Positions 10,470 through 23,743 of a stretch of DNA of 64,000 nucleotides are shown one piece after another. The translations under genes and the position numbers were made by a program. Position 1 is the first letter of the stretch, and the number at the start of each line of letters is the position of its first letter. Below the pieces are notes generated by a model that searched no databases, was not told the DNA's origin, and saw nothing but the letters and a program-made list of their open reading frames with translations. Origin of the DNA: Cornus controversa (taxonomy: Eukaryota > Streptophyta > Magnoliopsida > Cornales > Cornaceae); assembly GCA_026545225.1 (NCBI GenBank), contig CM048845.1:35883001-35947000 (forward strand), in the 5' to 3' direction.

Positions 10470-13115
10470 ATTGATTACGGACTTCATATATATGTTGTAC
10501 ATGTTTACAATTTAAAAATTAATTCATAATGTCTTCTCTTAATTTTATTCTTATTATTGATTTCAGATTCTAATCTCTGTATGAGATTGTTAATATAATT
10601 TCACAATCTGAAAGGAAAATCAAACTGCAAGTTAGCCTCTGCCTCAAACTCATTTAATGGCCTCATACATCTCATCTTTAAGTGACTAGTCAATGTCAAA
10701 TTCTTCTATGGCTATAATGCAACCCTGTTTTTCCGTCAATCAATAGTTAAGGCCAAGTTTTCTTTTGAGACATACTTTCTTCATAGAAATTTCATCCAAG
10801 TATCATTCAAATGAAAGGAAATACTTTCTTCATGAAAATTTCATCGAATTATCATACAAATTAAAGGAGAGTCTTACCAAAATTTGGGACATCGTTTTTA
10901 TGAATGAGGTGTTGAAGTAATTTGATGTTGGGAGGATGATAACCACTTTATGTGTCCTGTATCACATAAAGTTATTAATCAATGCCATATTATTAATATT
11001 CAAAGAAATATGTTTAATGTAACAAATAAGCAGTTCATAAATTGTTTTTAAAAGTACTACTAGCTGCATGATGATGACCCTTATTTATACTATACTACTA
11101 TCTTACTAAAACTTTTTGTTTTTTCTTTCGCACTACAGATTCCAATATAGTGATTGTTACTCTCTCACATTCATAGTTGGACCAATTGAAAGACCCACTA
11201 CTGAAATGTTTAATTTTTATTTTTTAATTGATTGTGTCGTATTAACTAAAATTATAGACCAATAGAATTTTAGTAATGATACAAATGCAATTTAACTAAT
11301 TAGGCCAACAATATCATATTAATCGACTACAATATGATTACTTAATATATTTTATATAATAATGATTTGTAGGCTGATCCGACTAGTACAATTTTATTTT
11401 TATGTGAGTGAGGTGGTGGACCTCATCATATGATGTCATGTAATAGAACCCACCACTCTACTAATAGTCTAATCTGATTTGTACTCTCTATTATTATTCA
11501 ATTTTATATAGTGTCACCTTTTTCTTTTCCATCTTTCTCGAAAACGAAAAGACATAAATCACTAGTCAAGGTCTTCTATCTATTACCATATTAATTGCAA
11601 CTCTCAAAGGTCTTCTAGTCAATGACGCACCCTTTCTTTATAGAAATTTCATCCAAATATCAGTCAAATGAAAGGAGAGTCTTTGTCTTCGTCTTTGGAA
11701 GCTTGACTATTATTGTTTAACGTATAAAAGGCACTAGAAAAATTATGTTTTAAATGTTATTACATAACGGATTTTTTTTTATGGATGATCCCATGGTATT
11801 AGTTATTTAATGTTATATTATAAATGTCAAAACAATTTTTAAGAATCTTATCTAAAACATTTTTAAACTAGTCAGCTAAGTAATCACACACACATTCACC
11901 CACTACGAGCTCAAACCCTCACTTTTATTTTTTTGGAAGGAGGAAAGATTATATAAATGAACTAATAGCCCACTATTTTTTAATACTATATTAGATATAT
12001 GTTGTCTTATATAATCTATGGGAATACATGTATAATTAAGAACTAAGAAGACACTACAAGAACTCATCTTTTTCTAATTTTGTTTCTTTTATCACATATT
12101 GTTAACTTCAAATGGGCCATTGGTTTCAAGTATAGCGCCAATAGATGATAAAATTAAAAAAAGTAGACTTAGATGGTATAGACATATTCAACATAGATTT
12201 GATGATGCACGAGTTAAAAGAAGAATAGTTGTTTATCGTAAGTGACAAAGAAGCCAACCAAAACTTACGTGGGAAGAACTAATTAGAACATTTTCAAAAA
12301 ATTAAATCTAAGAGAAGACATAGTGTATAACAGGAAAGAATGAAAAAAGACGATGCATGTGCCCGACTCCATTTATATAGGATAAATGCAAGGATGATGA
12401 TGTTGAGAAGAAACAGTGATAGACTTACAAATGCAAAAATCATAAATCTTGCTTTTAAGAATGCAAATATATTTTTGCTTACTAGTAAACTCAAAACATA
12501 TTTATTTATCCTCCTTAAGAATGGTACTTTTGACTTGTATGATTTAATTTTTTTATTTTTTTTCTTTTTCTCACATGCTATATATTATATGAATTTTAAT
12601 TTATTTAATACTTAAATATTTTATTACTCATTAATTTAGTAAAAAATATTATTACCATACCTTTTTAATAAGAACGACTTGAAATTTATAAATAAGTAAC
12701 TACTTGCATTAAATGGTTTTAAAAAATTTAATAAAACTACTAAAATTCATTAAAAGATTATTTTTTATTGATTTGTGTTATAAAAAGTAGCGTATCAGTT
12801 ATATATTTGCTTGTGTGAGGTCGAAAAATATTCAACATCACAATAACCAATTTTGTTAACTTACACCAATACAGACCCATGACACTTAAGTTCAAGCAAC
12901 CAAAATAAGCATAAGTTATGCTTCGCATGGAGATCTCCCCCTTTAATTACCACATGTAATGGCTTAAATGATCACATTGTATGGCTTTGAATTATTTTTG
13001 TGACTCAAGATTCACTGAGATCATACTTAAGGTGGAATTACAACATTTATTTGTCATTGCAGTTTCCTTTTTCGTATTCTCGTAATCGTGATTCTAGACT
13101 TGATATATGTTGTAC
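10470..13115. repeat. RLP upstream-flank duplication, copy 1
   Basis: Aligns to 14975-18328 almost end to end. Shared stretches include tgttgtacatgtttacaatt, gaggtgttgaagtaatttga, the orphan RLP promoter (11070-11130) and a LINE end (12136-12400). Relative to copy 2 it lacks about 570 bp (15398-15969) and about 130 bp (16015-16147). No gene is seen in it. Confidence 0.8.
12136..12400 (+). pseudogene. LINE (non-LTR retrotransposon) 3' end fragment
   Basis: Conceptual reading gives DDKIKKSRLRWYRHIQHR, KLTWEELI and, after shifts, RCMCPTPF. This matches the C-terminal tail of plant LINE reverse transcriptases (RLRWFGH.QRR ... PK.TWEE.I ... IHVADPT). Stops and frame changes throughout. Part of the duplicated flank, paired with 17296-17560. 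Confidence 0.7.
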
Positions 13116-14334
13116 AAGTTTTTTTGCAATTTAAAAATTAATTCATAATATCTTCACTTAATTTCTTTCTTTTTGTTAATTTCACATTATGGTATTTGGA
13201 ACATACTCACACATTCACTTTTGTCTTTATCAAAATTTAAACCTTCCACTTTTTACTTAGAAAGCAAATAAATATCACTAAACTAGTGACCTCGATTAGT
13301 ATTTGTTTGAGTACACTTAAATTGATTGTTGACCCCAAAGAATCCAAGTTGGTTAACGTTAGGTATAGGGCTATATGAATGGAGGATTAGGATCCTCTGC
13401 GGCTCAAGCGATAATGGTGCGGTAAATTTTTTATCTGAAAATTAACTTATGTTTCACATATCACAAATCAAAAGAAAACCAAACAATTAATAAAATAATA
13501 TTATTTATAATAAAGTAGAAGAAAAATTAATAAACTATAATACTATTTATGTCCAAACAAAAAGAAAAAGAATAAATTATATTATTCCTACCTTCTGTGT
13601 GGGTATATATATGATTTTCATTTTTTTTCTTTTCACTTAAACGTTCATAACTTTTACTACAAATAATATTTTTTTATGAAACTAATTTTGTTAAATAAAA
13701 TATTCCGAAAGCTTCAGTTTGAGTACCACTTAAACTATGTTTTGATTTAAGACAGAAAAGTTATAATTTTCCAATTCATGTTTACATCAAAGTCTTCTAT
13801 GACTATAATGCAACTTTGCTTCTTTAGAGACATACTTTCTTCGTGAAAATTTCGCAGTATCACTCAAATTAAATGGAGTCGAGTCATAATATGAAACCAT
13901 TCCTCCTCTAAAGATAGGCTTTTACATTCTTCAAATGTATCCGAAGCAAAGAAGACTACCAACTAATATAAATTCTATCTTGGAGTTGTACTGGACCATT
14001 AATATTTACATGTAAGAACATCATACAATTTTAGAATAATGCATAGTTAGCATGCCAATTTTTTTCTACTTATTTTATTATTATTGTTTTCCTTTTTATT
14101 TTTTGATAAATGTAGATGATTGTTTTGCTTTCTTAATTTCTATGTTAAAATTCTATGACTCATTGGTATGTCCATGTCTTGTTTAATTTCAATTGAATTA
14201 TGTTGTCTTTAATTACAAATGTTGAGAAACTTATTTTAATATTCTATATTCATTTTAAATTCATATATGTTTTATTACTCAAAGTAATTACTTTTAATAT
14301 TTAAGATCAATTGTACAAAAGAAATGAGATATTA
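13116..14334. other. Degenerate middle copy of the RLP flank, no gene
   Basis: 13090-13200 repeats the start of the duplicated flank (tgttgtacaag...aatttaaaaattaattcata). 13790-13880 repeats its ttctatg.ctataatgcaac / gagacatactttcttc segment. The remainder is AT-rich without recognisable genes. Confidence 0.5.
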
Positions 14335-14895
14335 ATGATCGATGATGTAATTAGTAGAATTGAAAAAATTTGGACAAAGTGGAGGAACGCTAGTGGATTC
14401 TATGTTATAAACGAATGTAAAATAAACTAAAAGATAAAGTATATAGGACAATGATTATACTGATTATGTTATATGCGGTGGAATGTTGAGCTCTAAAAAA
14501 GAAACACAAGTAACTCATGCATGTGGGAAAAATGTGGATGTTAAGATGAATGTAAGGAGTAGTAACTAGGAAAGGTAATATTAATAATCAAATAATTAGG
14601 GAGAGACTAGGCATGATGCCTATTAGCGAGAAAATAAAAGTAGACTTAGGTGGTATGAGCACATTCAACGGCAACATATGGATTCTTCCGTGAGAATAGT
14701 AGGATTGATTGGCATAGAGGGTAAGAAACAAAGAAATTGACCAAAACTAACATGGAATGAACTGATGAGGAATAATTGCAAAAATTAAATCTAGTAAAAT
14801 ATATGACCTTTGATAAAAAAAGAGTGAAAAAAGAGAATTCATGTGGTTGAACCTGTTTGTACGGAATAAAGGAAAGAATGATGATGATGAATGTC
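14335..14895 (+). pseudogene. LINE reverse transcriptase C-terminal fragment
   Basis: Conceptual pieces IEKIWTKWRNASGFYVI, MLYAVECWALKKKHK, HVGKMWMLRWM and IIRERLGMMPI line up with the thumb and C-terminal part of plant LINE reverse transcriptases (I..GW.KWR.ASGVLCD ... YG.ECW..KK ... EMRMLRWM.G.TR.D ... IRE...V.PI). The tail with KLTW.E follows to about 14890. Full of stops. It is longer than the two other LINE ends in this region. Confidence 0.75.
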
Positions 14896-14974
14896 ATCTC
14901 ATTTGTTGCTTGAATGAAGGGAAAATGAAACTAGAAGTCTAAGGTCCTCCTCAAACTAGAAATCTCAGATTCAT

Positions 14975-17900
14975 TCATTATGGACTTCATATATGTTGTA
15001 CATGTTTACAATTTAAAAATTAATTCATATTGTCTTCTCTTAATTCTATTCTTATTACTGATTTTAGATTCTAATCTCTTTATGAGATTGTTAATATAAT
15101 TTCACAATCTGAAAGGGAAATCAAGTCAGAAGTTAGGGTCCACCTCAAACTCATCTAATCTAATGGCCTCATACATCTCATCTTTAAGTCACTAGTCAAT
15201 GTCAAAATCTTCTATGGCTATTATGCAACTCTGTATCATCGTCAATCAATACTTAAGGTCAAGTTTCTTTTGAGACATACTTTCTGCGTAGAAATTTCAT
15301 TCAAGTATCATTCAAATGAATGGAGATACTTTCTTCATGGAAATGTCATCGAATTATTGTACAAGTGAAACGCTCTTACCAAAATTTGGAACATCGTTTT
15401 TTCTATGTTGTTCGTCCGGTGATACCAACAAATCTTGTATAAGTCTTTAAAGTAATAACAGGGGACTAGAAATGTTTTGGGTCTTAAATGTCATTGTGTA
15501 ATGAATAATAATAACACATAAGAAGTAGAAATTATACAAATACCCTAAGGAGCCGTTACTAAATACCCCCACCAATAAAAACACTATATGTTGTCCTTGA
15601 TTTTAGGAAACAAAAAATTTGACAATAATGTATATATAAGAGGAGTATTTACAGAAGCTATAGCCCAAACAGGTCAAAGACCACAACAGGCCCAAAGACC
15701 AATGCAGGCCCATGGCCATTACAAGATGAGGTTATCAATAAATAAATATAGCGTTTAATCTTCAATGGTTGACTCTGTTCTTGCGTTCTTCATTTCCTTT
15801 CTCTCTCTCTTGGAGCAAATGCTAATAAATATTGATCGTTGGACCGTTTCAAACATATCCCTTTGGACTTTTAGCCCGGTCCAAATGGGTCACATAGTTA
15901 GTGTATTATGCTCTTTGCAAGTCCCATTCGCAAATTGTGATTTTAGATTTGAAGGATGCAATTTTTTTTATGAATGAGGTGTTGAAGTAATTTGATGTTG
16001 GGAGGATGATAACCACTCGACTGTTTGAGGTGGAAGCAAGGAAAACAATTACTTAAGAGAGGGTGTGAAAACCATCATGACAACTTCATAATGGATTGGT
16101 ATTCTCATTGAAATATACTGTATTAATTAGATGCAATCAAGCTTGGTGTCCTGTATCACATAAAGTTATTAATCAATGTCATATTATTAATATTCAAAGA
16201 AATACGTTTAATGTAACAAATAAGCAGTGCATAAATTGTTTTGAAAAGTACTACTAGCTGCATGATGACGACCCTTATTTATACTATACTACTATCTTAC
16301 TAAACCTTTTCTTTTCTTTTCTCTTTTTTATTTTCGCACTACAGATTCCAATAGAGTGACTATTGCTCTCTCACATTCATACGTTGGACCAATTGAAAGA
16401 CCCACTGTTGGAATGTTTAATTTTTATTTTTTAATTGATTGTGTGACCAATAGAATTTTAGTAATGATACAAATGTAATTTAACTAATTAGGCCAACAAT
16501 ATAATATTAATCGACTACAATATGATTACTTAATATATTTTATATAATAATGATTTGTAGGTTGATCCGACTAGTACGATTTTATTTTTATGTGAGTAAG
16601 ATGATGAGTCCCATTACATAATGTTAGGTGATGTCATGTGAAACGAAAAGACAGAAATGACTAGTCAAGGTCTTCTATTACTACATTGCAACTATGATTC
16701 TTCATCTTCATTACTTACATTCAAAGGTCTTCTAGTCAATGACGCATACTTTCTTCATAAAAATTTCATCCAAATATCAGTGAAATGAAAGGAGAGTCTT
16801 CCTCTTTGTCTTCCTTTCACATGAAAGCTTTACTATTAGTGTTTAATGTATAAAAGGGGATTAGAAAAATTATGTCTTAAATGTTATTCTATGTAATGAC
16901 GGAATTTTTTTATGGATGATCTCATGGTATTAGTTCAGCCACAATGACCGTTAGTATTTAATGCTATATTACAAATGTCAGAACATTTTTTAAGAATTTT
17001 ATCTAAAACATTTTTTAAACTAGTTAGGCAAGTAATCATACACACATTCACCCACTACGAGCTCAAACCCCTCACTTTTCTTTTCCTTTTTTTTTCTCGG
17101 AAGGAGGAAAGATTATATCAATGAACTAATGGTCCATTGTTATTTAATACTATATTAGATATATGTTGTCTTATATAATCTACGGGAATACATGTATAAT
17201 TAAGAACTAAGAAGACACTACAAGAACTCATCTTCTTCTATTTTTGTTTGTTTTATCACATATTGTTAACTTCAAATGGGCCATTGGCTTCAGGTATAGC
17301 ACCAATAGATGATAAAATTAGAAAAAGTAGACTTAGATGGTATGGACATATTCAACATAGATTTGAGGATGCACGTATCAGAGAAATGAAGAATAGTTGT
17401 TTGCCTAAAAAGTAAGTGACAAAGAAGCTAACCAAAACTTATGTAAGAAAAATTAATTAAAACAATTTCAAAAAATTGAATATAGGAGAAGACATAGCAC
17501 TGTATAATAAGAAAGAATGAAAAAAGACGATCCACATTCCCGACTCCATTTATATGTGATAAATGCAAGGAGGATGATGATGAAGAGAAATATTGATAGA
17601 CTTAAAAATGCAAAAATCATAAATCTTGCTTTTAAGAATGCAAATATATTTTTGCTTACTAGTAAACTCAAAACATATTTATTTATCCTCTTTAAGAATG
17701 GTACTTTTGACGTGTATTATTATATTTTATTTTTCTTTTTCTCACATGTTATATATTATATGAATTTTACTATATTTAATACTTAAATATTTTATTATTC
17801 ATTAATTTAGTAAAAAATATTATTCCATACTTTTTAATAAGAACAATGACTTGAAATTTATAAATAAGTAACTACTTGCATTAAAAGGTTTTAAAAAATT

Positions 17901-18328
17901 TAATAAAACTACTAAAATTCATTAAAATTTTATTTTTTATTGAATTGTGTTGTAAAAGTAGGGTATCAGTTATATTTTTGCTTGTGTGAGGTCGAAAAAT
18001 ATTCAACATCACAGTAACCAATTTTGTTAAGTTACACCAATACAGACCCGAGTCCCTTACACTGATAAAGATGATTGTAATACAAAAGTTAACTTTTTTC
18101 TGATGACTCTAAAGTTCAAGCAACCAATATAAGCATAAATCAAAGTAGTTATGCTTCACATGGAGATCTCCTCCTTTAATTACCACATGTAATGGCTGAA
18201 ATGATCACGTTGTATGGCTTTAAATTATTTTTGTGACTTGAGATTCACTGAGATCATACTTGAGTTGGAATTACAACATTTATTTGTCATTGTTGTTTCC
18301 TTTTTTGTTTTCTCATAATCATGATTCT
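14975..18328. repeat. RLP upstream-flank duplication, copy 2
   Basis: Second copy of 10470-13115, longer by two segments. 15398-15969 has no counterpart in copy 1 and no gene was recognised in it. 16255-16340 repeats the RLP promoter including its TATA box. Similarity to copy 1 stops exactly at 18328, where element F begins. Confidence 0.8.
17296..17560 (+). pseudogene. LINE 3' end fragment (duplicate)
   Basis: Same fragment as 12136-12400 (DDKIRKSRLRWYGHIQHR), carried by the segmental duplication and not a separate insertion. Confidence 0.7.
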
Positions 18329-20920
18329 TGTAAATAAGGATAACGTCGCCAAGAGCAAAGAAAGACAAGCTAAAGATACCTGGGAAAAACTAGCTACAAA
18401 AGGAAACGGGAAGTGAAAAAAAAAAAGAGGGGGAATGATGCTCACGATGAGGAATTACCCGCGAGAATGCTCTACGCGAGGCCATCCTCCCCGCGCATGG
18501 GTTAATCTAGAGGGGGACATGCACCCATGTGATTAACTGATCGACGTTGAATGTTACGCATTCTAGCCTCTTAACTTATGTATTTTATTCTCTTAGTAAT
18601 AGATTATTTTATTATTTTACTTCGTTTTAGTGTTTTCTGTATTTTCAGGGCCTTAATGATTATTTCAGTTAAAACCATGATTTTGGGCTTTTAAAGATAA
18701 CATGCAAGAGGGTTAGATGAAGCCTAGATCAAAGGGATCCATTGAACTCCTTTTATTTCAACTCAAATCAGCCCATGGAAGAGGTCCAAGAGAAGTACAG
18801 CTGCTTAAGAAGGTTTCGGGCCTGAAGTCCAAATTTGCGCATAATACAATCTTAATCCCATTTTGGAAAATGAACCAGAAGTCTTATTTTCTAGCCTCAA
18901 ATTGACATAATTTTCACGCAAGGTTGAACGAAATTTGATTCTGCACACTTTTGTATTTCAAGAAAATTCCGTAAATCGGACTTCTAGTGGGTCAAAAGTT
19001 GGGCCGAAGTCAGCAGGAGAAACCCACCTAATTAGTGCTACGGGAAACCCTAATTTATCTCTAATTGGATTAGGACTTTGATGTATTCTCTTGGCTATTT
19101 AAAGTGACAATTTGGGGCTGTATTGAGGGGGCTTGGTAGCAGCTTTGAAGAGCTTTTGGAGTGGAGAATCATTGGAAAACAAGGCGTATCATGAGCGGCT
19201 AGTTCAGCCACCAAGGTTTTGATGGAGCCCTATCTAAAACATCACTGGTTTGATTGTTCTAATTATTGGGGATTTTTGTATTCATTCATAGATTGTGTAA
19301 TTTAGAGGATTCTTATTATAGAATTGAGCAATAAAAGTCTTATAAATTCAGTTTCAATGATTTCTTATCTTGTCTTAGATACTTGATTGTTGTTATTGAA
19401 CTCGTCCCTCTTATTTTCTGTGATCATGAGAGTGATTATTACACAATAGTTTTCACTGAATATATCATTAAAAGCTTTGATGGATTGTGCCTAGAGAAGA
19501 TGAACCATACTGCACCCTAGAGTAGAGTAGTTAGGCAGATGGCCCATGCTAATCGAAGATAGTCCATGACTTAGCCTTAATCATATGTTATCTTCTTGAC
19601 GGATGGAGGTGAGCTTGTAGCCACCGACACCACTTATGCGTGATATGATGCCCCATAGTTAGTTCAATTGACCATTGATTGTGAAGTTAGTGGTGAAATC
19701 AATTACCCTAAACTTATCTTATATTCTCTACACTCTTTAGTTTTTCTTACTTTTGTTCAATTGTTTCATTAGTTAATTTAGAATTAAAAATCAGAATTTA
19801 TTTCTTTTAAATTTAATTAGAATTAGTCTTAACAATTCAACTCAATCAGACCACAGTCCCTGAGGTTCGATACCCCTTTCGATAGCCCTATTCTGCAAGG
19901 AATTCGTTCTATTGCGAAGTGTGGAAATTTTTAATTGATATACTTTTTGAGTCACACTCACACACGAATCATTAACCCATGCACGGGCGGTGCTTCCCCG
20001 TGCATGGACACTTCTCCCCTCGTAGGGGCATTTACGTAGCAAGGTTCATTGGTGCTTATAAGGAATTAGCGAGCATGCATGTATACAGAGAGTGATGGGA
20101 TTGGGGGCAATCCTCTTTGACAGGTATGCTATGATTGGTAGTTGGATAGTGTTTTTTTGGGACCAACTCTGAGAAGAGCATGTTTTCATGAAACACCTCT
20201 AAACTAACAAACATGGTATGCTCTCAAAGGTTATAAGAAACCATGGAAGAATGGGTTGTTGTGTGGTCTTGAGCCCATAACCTTGAGGAGGATTACTAAA
20301 TTTCTCTCTTCAATATGGAAAGTAACTTATCGCGACGTTTCTTCTAGCATTGAAGAACTAGAATTAGTATGAGGCTACAGTGTCCCATAGACCATCTTAG
20401 GCATAGAGACAGGTTATGGTATGGTCTGAGCGATCATGGTGTCATAATGAAGCATATGATGTCACGAGCCCAAGCGGGAAGATGGGTTGAGTATGGTATG
20501 GAGGATTGAGAGGAAGGCTCGTTGGGCTATGAGCATCTAAAGCTGTGCTAGTGTGACTCTACATGCGCACCATCATAGCGTCTCTCGCGGGTAGGACTAA
20601 GCCCGTGAAGGACATAAGCTCATAGTTACAACCAAGGGTGGGGAAGGAAGGGATACGCAGCCAAGTGCCACATAGGATGACAGCTATCAAAGGCCCCATG
20701 CCTGAGGTCTATAAATACCCCATGGCATGGTGACATGTAAGGGATTCTAGTGCCCCCTCTATCTCCTAATCACTCTTGCTTTCTCTCTCCCCCGCCTAGC
20801 ACTCAATTCACATCTCCATCGTTTATTCTCAGATTCCTTAATACCTCAGCTCAATTCTTCTTTCTAGTCAAGTCTTGTGGTAGTCATTCCTCTCAGACAG
20901 AACACTTCCACACTTTTACA
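18329..20920 (+). repeat. 5' LTR of element F, split by H1
   Basis: TGTAAATAAGG ... CTTTTACA, followed two bases later by the PBS. The H1 LTR (18538-19971) and one 5-bp target copy interrupt it. Flanking the insertion are GC-richer segments with inverted similarity (ccgcgcatgggttaat and attaacccatgcacgg). No coding potential. Confidence 0.6.
18538..19971 (+). mobile_element. H1: solo LTR in the F LTR
   Basis: 1,434 bp, TGATCGACG ... CACGAATCA, flanked by direct repeats ttaac (18533-18537 and 19972-19976). The only match in the window is the partial copy H2 at 62819-64000. A tggggatcgata-like block (ccctgaggttcgatacccc) near the right end sets the orientation. No PBS, gag or pol, so a solo LTR is the simplest reading. 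The parent family is not identified. Confidence 0.85.
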
Positions 20921-20922
20921 AT

Positions 20923-20940
20923 TGGCGACTCCACTGGGGA
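20923..20940 (+). other. Primer-binding site of element F
   Basis: TGGCGACTCCACTGGGGA two bases after the LTR end CA. This PBS class is known from Tat/Ogre-type gypsy elements; the priming tRNA was not verified. Confidence 0.65.
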
Positions 20941-21069
20941 GGATTGCCTTTCACATGGCTGGTCAGAAAACTGTCAAGTGAAAAGGGAAACAGACAACAT
21001 AGCTCCTCAGATGCCTTATTTGTAACCATTGAACAACTATAGACCATTCTCAATTCAAAAAAATATTTA

Positions 21070-21900
21070 ATGACTGATGTTGAGACCCCACCACCGTATA
21101 ATCTTGCAATATTGTTGTTACCATATCCGGAAGGATATACCCCGCCAAAGTTCAAGCATTTCGATAGAAAGGAAGGAGATGTAGGCGAGCAAGTGGCACG
21201 TTTTGTAGACGCGTTAGGAGCTCACCAAAATGATGAGCATCTGAAACTCAGGGAATTCTTAAAATCTCTTATAAGAAGGGCTTATACTTGGTACATGAAT
21301 TTAATGCCAACAACAATCCTAACTTGGTCATAAATGCTGGCCAGATTTTATGAAATGTTCTTCACCACAGAGGAGCGAGTAACAATGCTATCACTAACTC
21401 GCCACAAGCAAATATTGGAAGAGGAGGTAGTAGTGTATGTTAAGCATTTTTGTGAGACGTCATTAGAATGCTTTGAACCAACCTTAGAAAAGCAATTGAT
21501 AAAAATCTGTGTCGATGGCATGCTCAGAGAGTATCGAGTACATCTGGTTAACCATAAAATCAAGACTTTCTTGACTCTAATGAATAGTGTTCGACGACTT
21601 GGAGAAATTATTCCACCTCTTGCTAAAGGAAATCTATTCCCGCGAAGGGCTATAGTCGCGGCAACTCAGAATCATCAAAATAGCATTGCAGGGATAGGCC
21701 GATGTCTAGAACCTGCACCTCTTTCAGTTGGTCTTAAAGAGCTAGCATCATTATTAGCCTAGTGGATCAAAGATGGGGTAATTACTTTGCCCGTGATAGA
21801 GAAACTTTTGAGTAAAGAGGAAAAAGCAAAACCAAATTATTGTCCCTTCCACTGATCTGGTCGAAACTGCATGTTAGATTGTTGGGTGACGAGAAAAGGA
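21070..21900 (+). pseudogene. Element F gag (retrotransposon Gag domain)
   Basis: MTDVETPPPYNLAI opens a frame containing FKHFDRKEGDVGEQVARFVD, AYTWYMNL and, after a TAA at 21331-21333, FYEMFFTTEERVTML, a typical gypsy Gag core (FDG..DP..H...F ... RA..WY..L ... F...F). The frame ends at 21760-21762. A further piece (NYCPFH...C) resembles the remnant of a zinc-binding motif. Structural shell protein of a gypsy element, clearly dead here. Confidence 0.8.
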
Positions 21901-22189
21901 TAGATTTTACCGAAAATAATGTTATCAGCAATCTATTCCCCCAACATACAACAACCATTGGTGTGACTGATCCAATGGATGAAGAAAAATACCAGACCAT
22001 GGATGCAGACTCAAATGGTCATATACACTGCTTTTTCAATACTCTCTTGATCCTGGAGCAAATCAAGGAATTTCTAATAAATCAAACTATGGCTGCTCTT
22101 GCTAATGTATGTAATAAACCATCCAAACGAGACACAAGCAACCAAGGGGAGATTGTCTTTTCAACAGCAGATAAGCAGGTCCCTTTCCC

Positions 22190-22433
22190 TCACAATCGAC
22201 CTTTATACGTGCCAGCAATAGTCAATGGTTGAGATTTGAAAAGAGCTTTTCTCGATAGCGGTGCTTTGGTGAATATCATACCACTGGCCACTTTAAAGGT
22301 AATACAATTCCCTAAAATAAAAATTGTGTAGCAGCCTATAAATGTGATGGCCTTCAATGGTGAACAACAAGCTATGATTGGGTACGCAATAGTATATCTA
22401 AAAGTAGGAAGGATCAGGGCTCCTGATGTGGCC
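22190..22433 (+). pseudogene. Element F protease, cut off by element G
   Basis: RPLYVPAIVNG, then (after a TGA) LKRAFLDSGALVNIIPLATL and AFNGEQQAMIGYAIVYLKVG: a retropepsin with DSGA active site in the gypsy arrangement VNG..LKRA.LD.GAS.N..PL. Ends in RIRAP at 22433, directly at the LTR of G. One further in-frame TAG at 22329. Reverse transcriptase and integrase are expected on the far side of G, outside the window. Confidence 0.8.
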
Positions 22434-23743
22434 AAAATATAATTTAAACCACTCATAAGAGAACGAATCTTTGTAGATACGGTTCTATTTAGAGGGTATC
22501 GATCCCACGAGGACTACGTAGGTGAATTGCAATTTTGAGAGAGTACTTCCAGTTTAATCCTAAAAATTGAATTTTTGATTTTGATTTAAAATTATTTCGT
22601 AAAATGTAAAACCATAAAAAAAAATAAAGAGTTTGTAAAGTTGAGAGAGCTAGGGGTGGTTTCCACCTCTTACCATTTAACATGTCCAAGTATGTAGCAA
22701 ATGAAAATTTCTAGAATTCTATGCAACACAATGTCATTAGACTTGTGACCTACATTGACATATCAAAAGATAAACATGATTTCCAACTAAACATAGCGCA
22801 TCTTCAATAAACATAGTCCTTCAACCTATCTACTTATCCTACTTTCTAAATGTACCTAAGTGCATCCAAACTACCCTATTTTGGCATGGCCTATATAAGC
22901 AACAAACATCACATTCCCTTAAAAACCATTACGAAGCCATCATTTACATTTTTTTTTGTGAAAGTTGTAAATGTTGAGCATTCAAAATGAAATATTTCTA
23001 CTGTAAGACAAGAGGAAGAAATGACATCAAATGAATATATTAAAGAGGTTCACAAATGTTATATAAAACACTAGGCTAAGTAATCAACATATAACTATAA
23101 ATCCCAAAGTTGCTACAAAATGAACAAGTTATATGGCTAGGGGTTTCACCCACACCCTAGATGGAAAGTTAGTTGAACATAGGAGACTTGCAATCCTCCA
23201 TGGACAGAGATATGAAGCTCCAAAGGGTCTGGTTTAGCTACTCTTCTCCCTCTCCCAAAAGTTGGTATCTCCTTCTTTTGTTCAAAACATACTTATATGT
23301 CTCTCCCAAGTGTCTTTGGGTCCCACCATGCCTATATATCTATAAAATCTACCTAATATATATATGTTCCCTTCATATGTCTCTTTGAAGTCAAAAAATC
23401 TTCCAAAAGGACGTGCAAAGGTCATCCTTGGAGGCAAGTGGCAAAACAAGTGGGCAAGTGGCTAACTTGCAATCTGCAGAATCTCGATTGTGCGAAATTG
23501 AGATTTCGCACAATCAAGATTTCGATTATGCGAAATTAGCATTTCAATTGTGCGAAATGCCTTTTCCAATTTATTGATTCCTTCACTTCCACTACATTTG
23601 GTCGGAGACATCGGCCTTTTTGGGACAAACCCTAAAATTCAACAAAAACACAAAAATAGCATAAAAATACCTAGGTAAACATAAATATGGAATCAACATA
23701 TGCAATTAAGAAGGTTTAAATGCACAATATTGAACACTTATCA
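22434..23743 (-). repeat. 3' LTR of element G
   Basis: TGATAAGTG ... CACATCA in element orientation, about 1,310 bp. Contains an array of ATTGTGCGAAAT and its complement at 23480-23560 in place of the GATCAATC palindromes of A1/C/E. About 40 bp shorter at its end than the partner LTR at 61579. Adjacent internal bases on the minus strand read AAGTTTGGGGGTG, a likely polypurine tract. Confidence 0.85.

Noticed and set aside
12294..12615. Short frames near 12340-12615 and 17517-17786 as small proteins
   Set aside because: They lie in duplicated AT-rich sequence overlapping LINE ends and read out of frame with the LINE remnant.
18413..18436. A-rich/G-rich run as a polypurine tract with an LTR starting at 18437
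   Set aside because: The flank duplication breaks at 18328 right before TGTAAATAAGG, and that LTR start fits better. The purine run is then inside the LTR.
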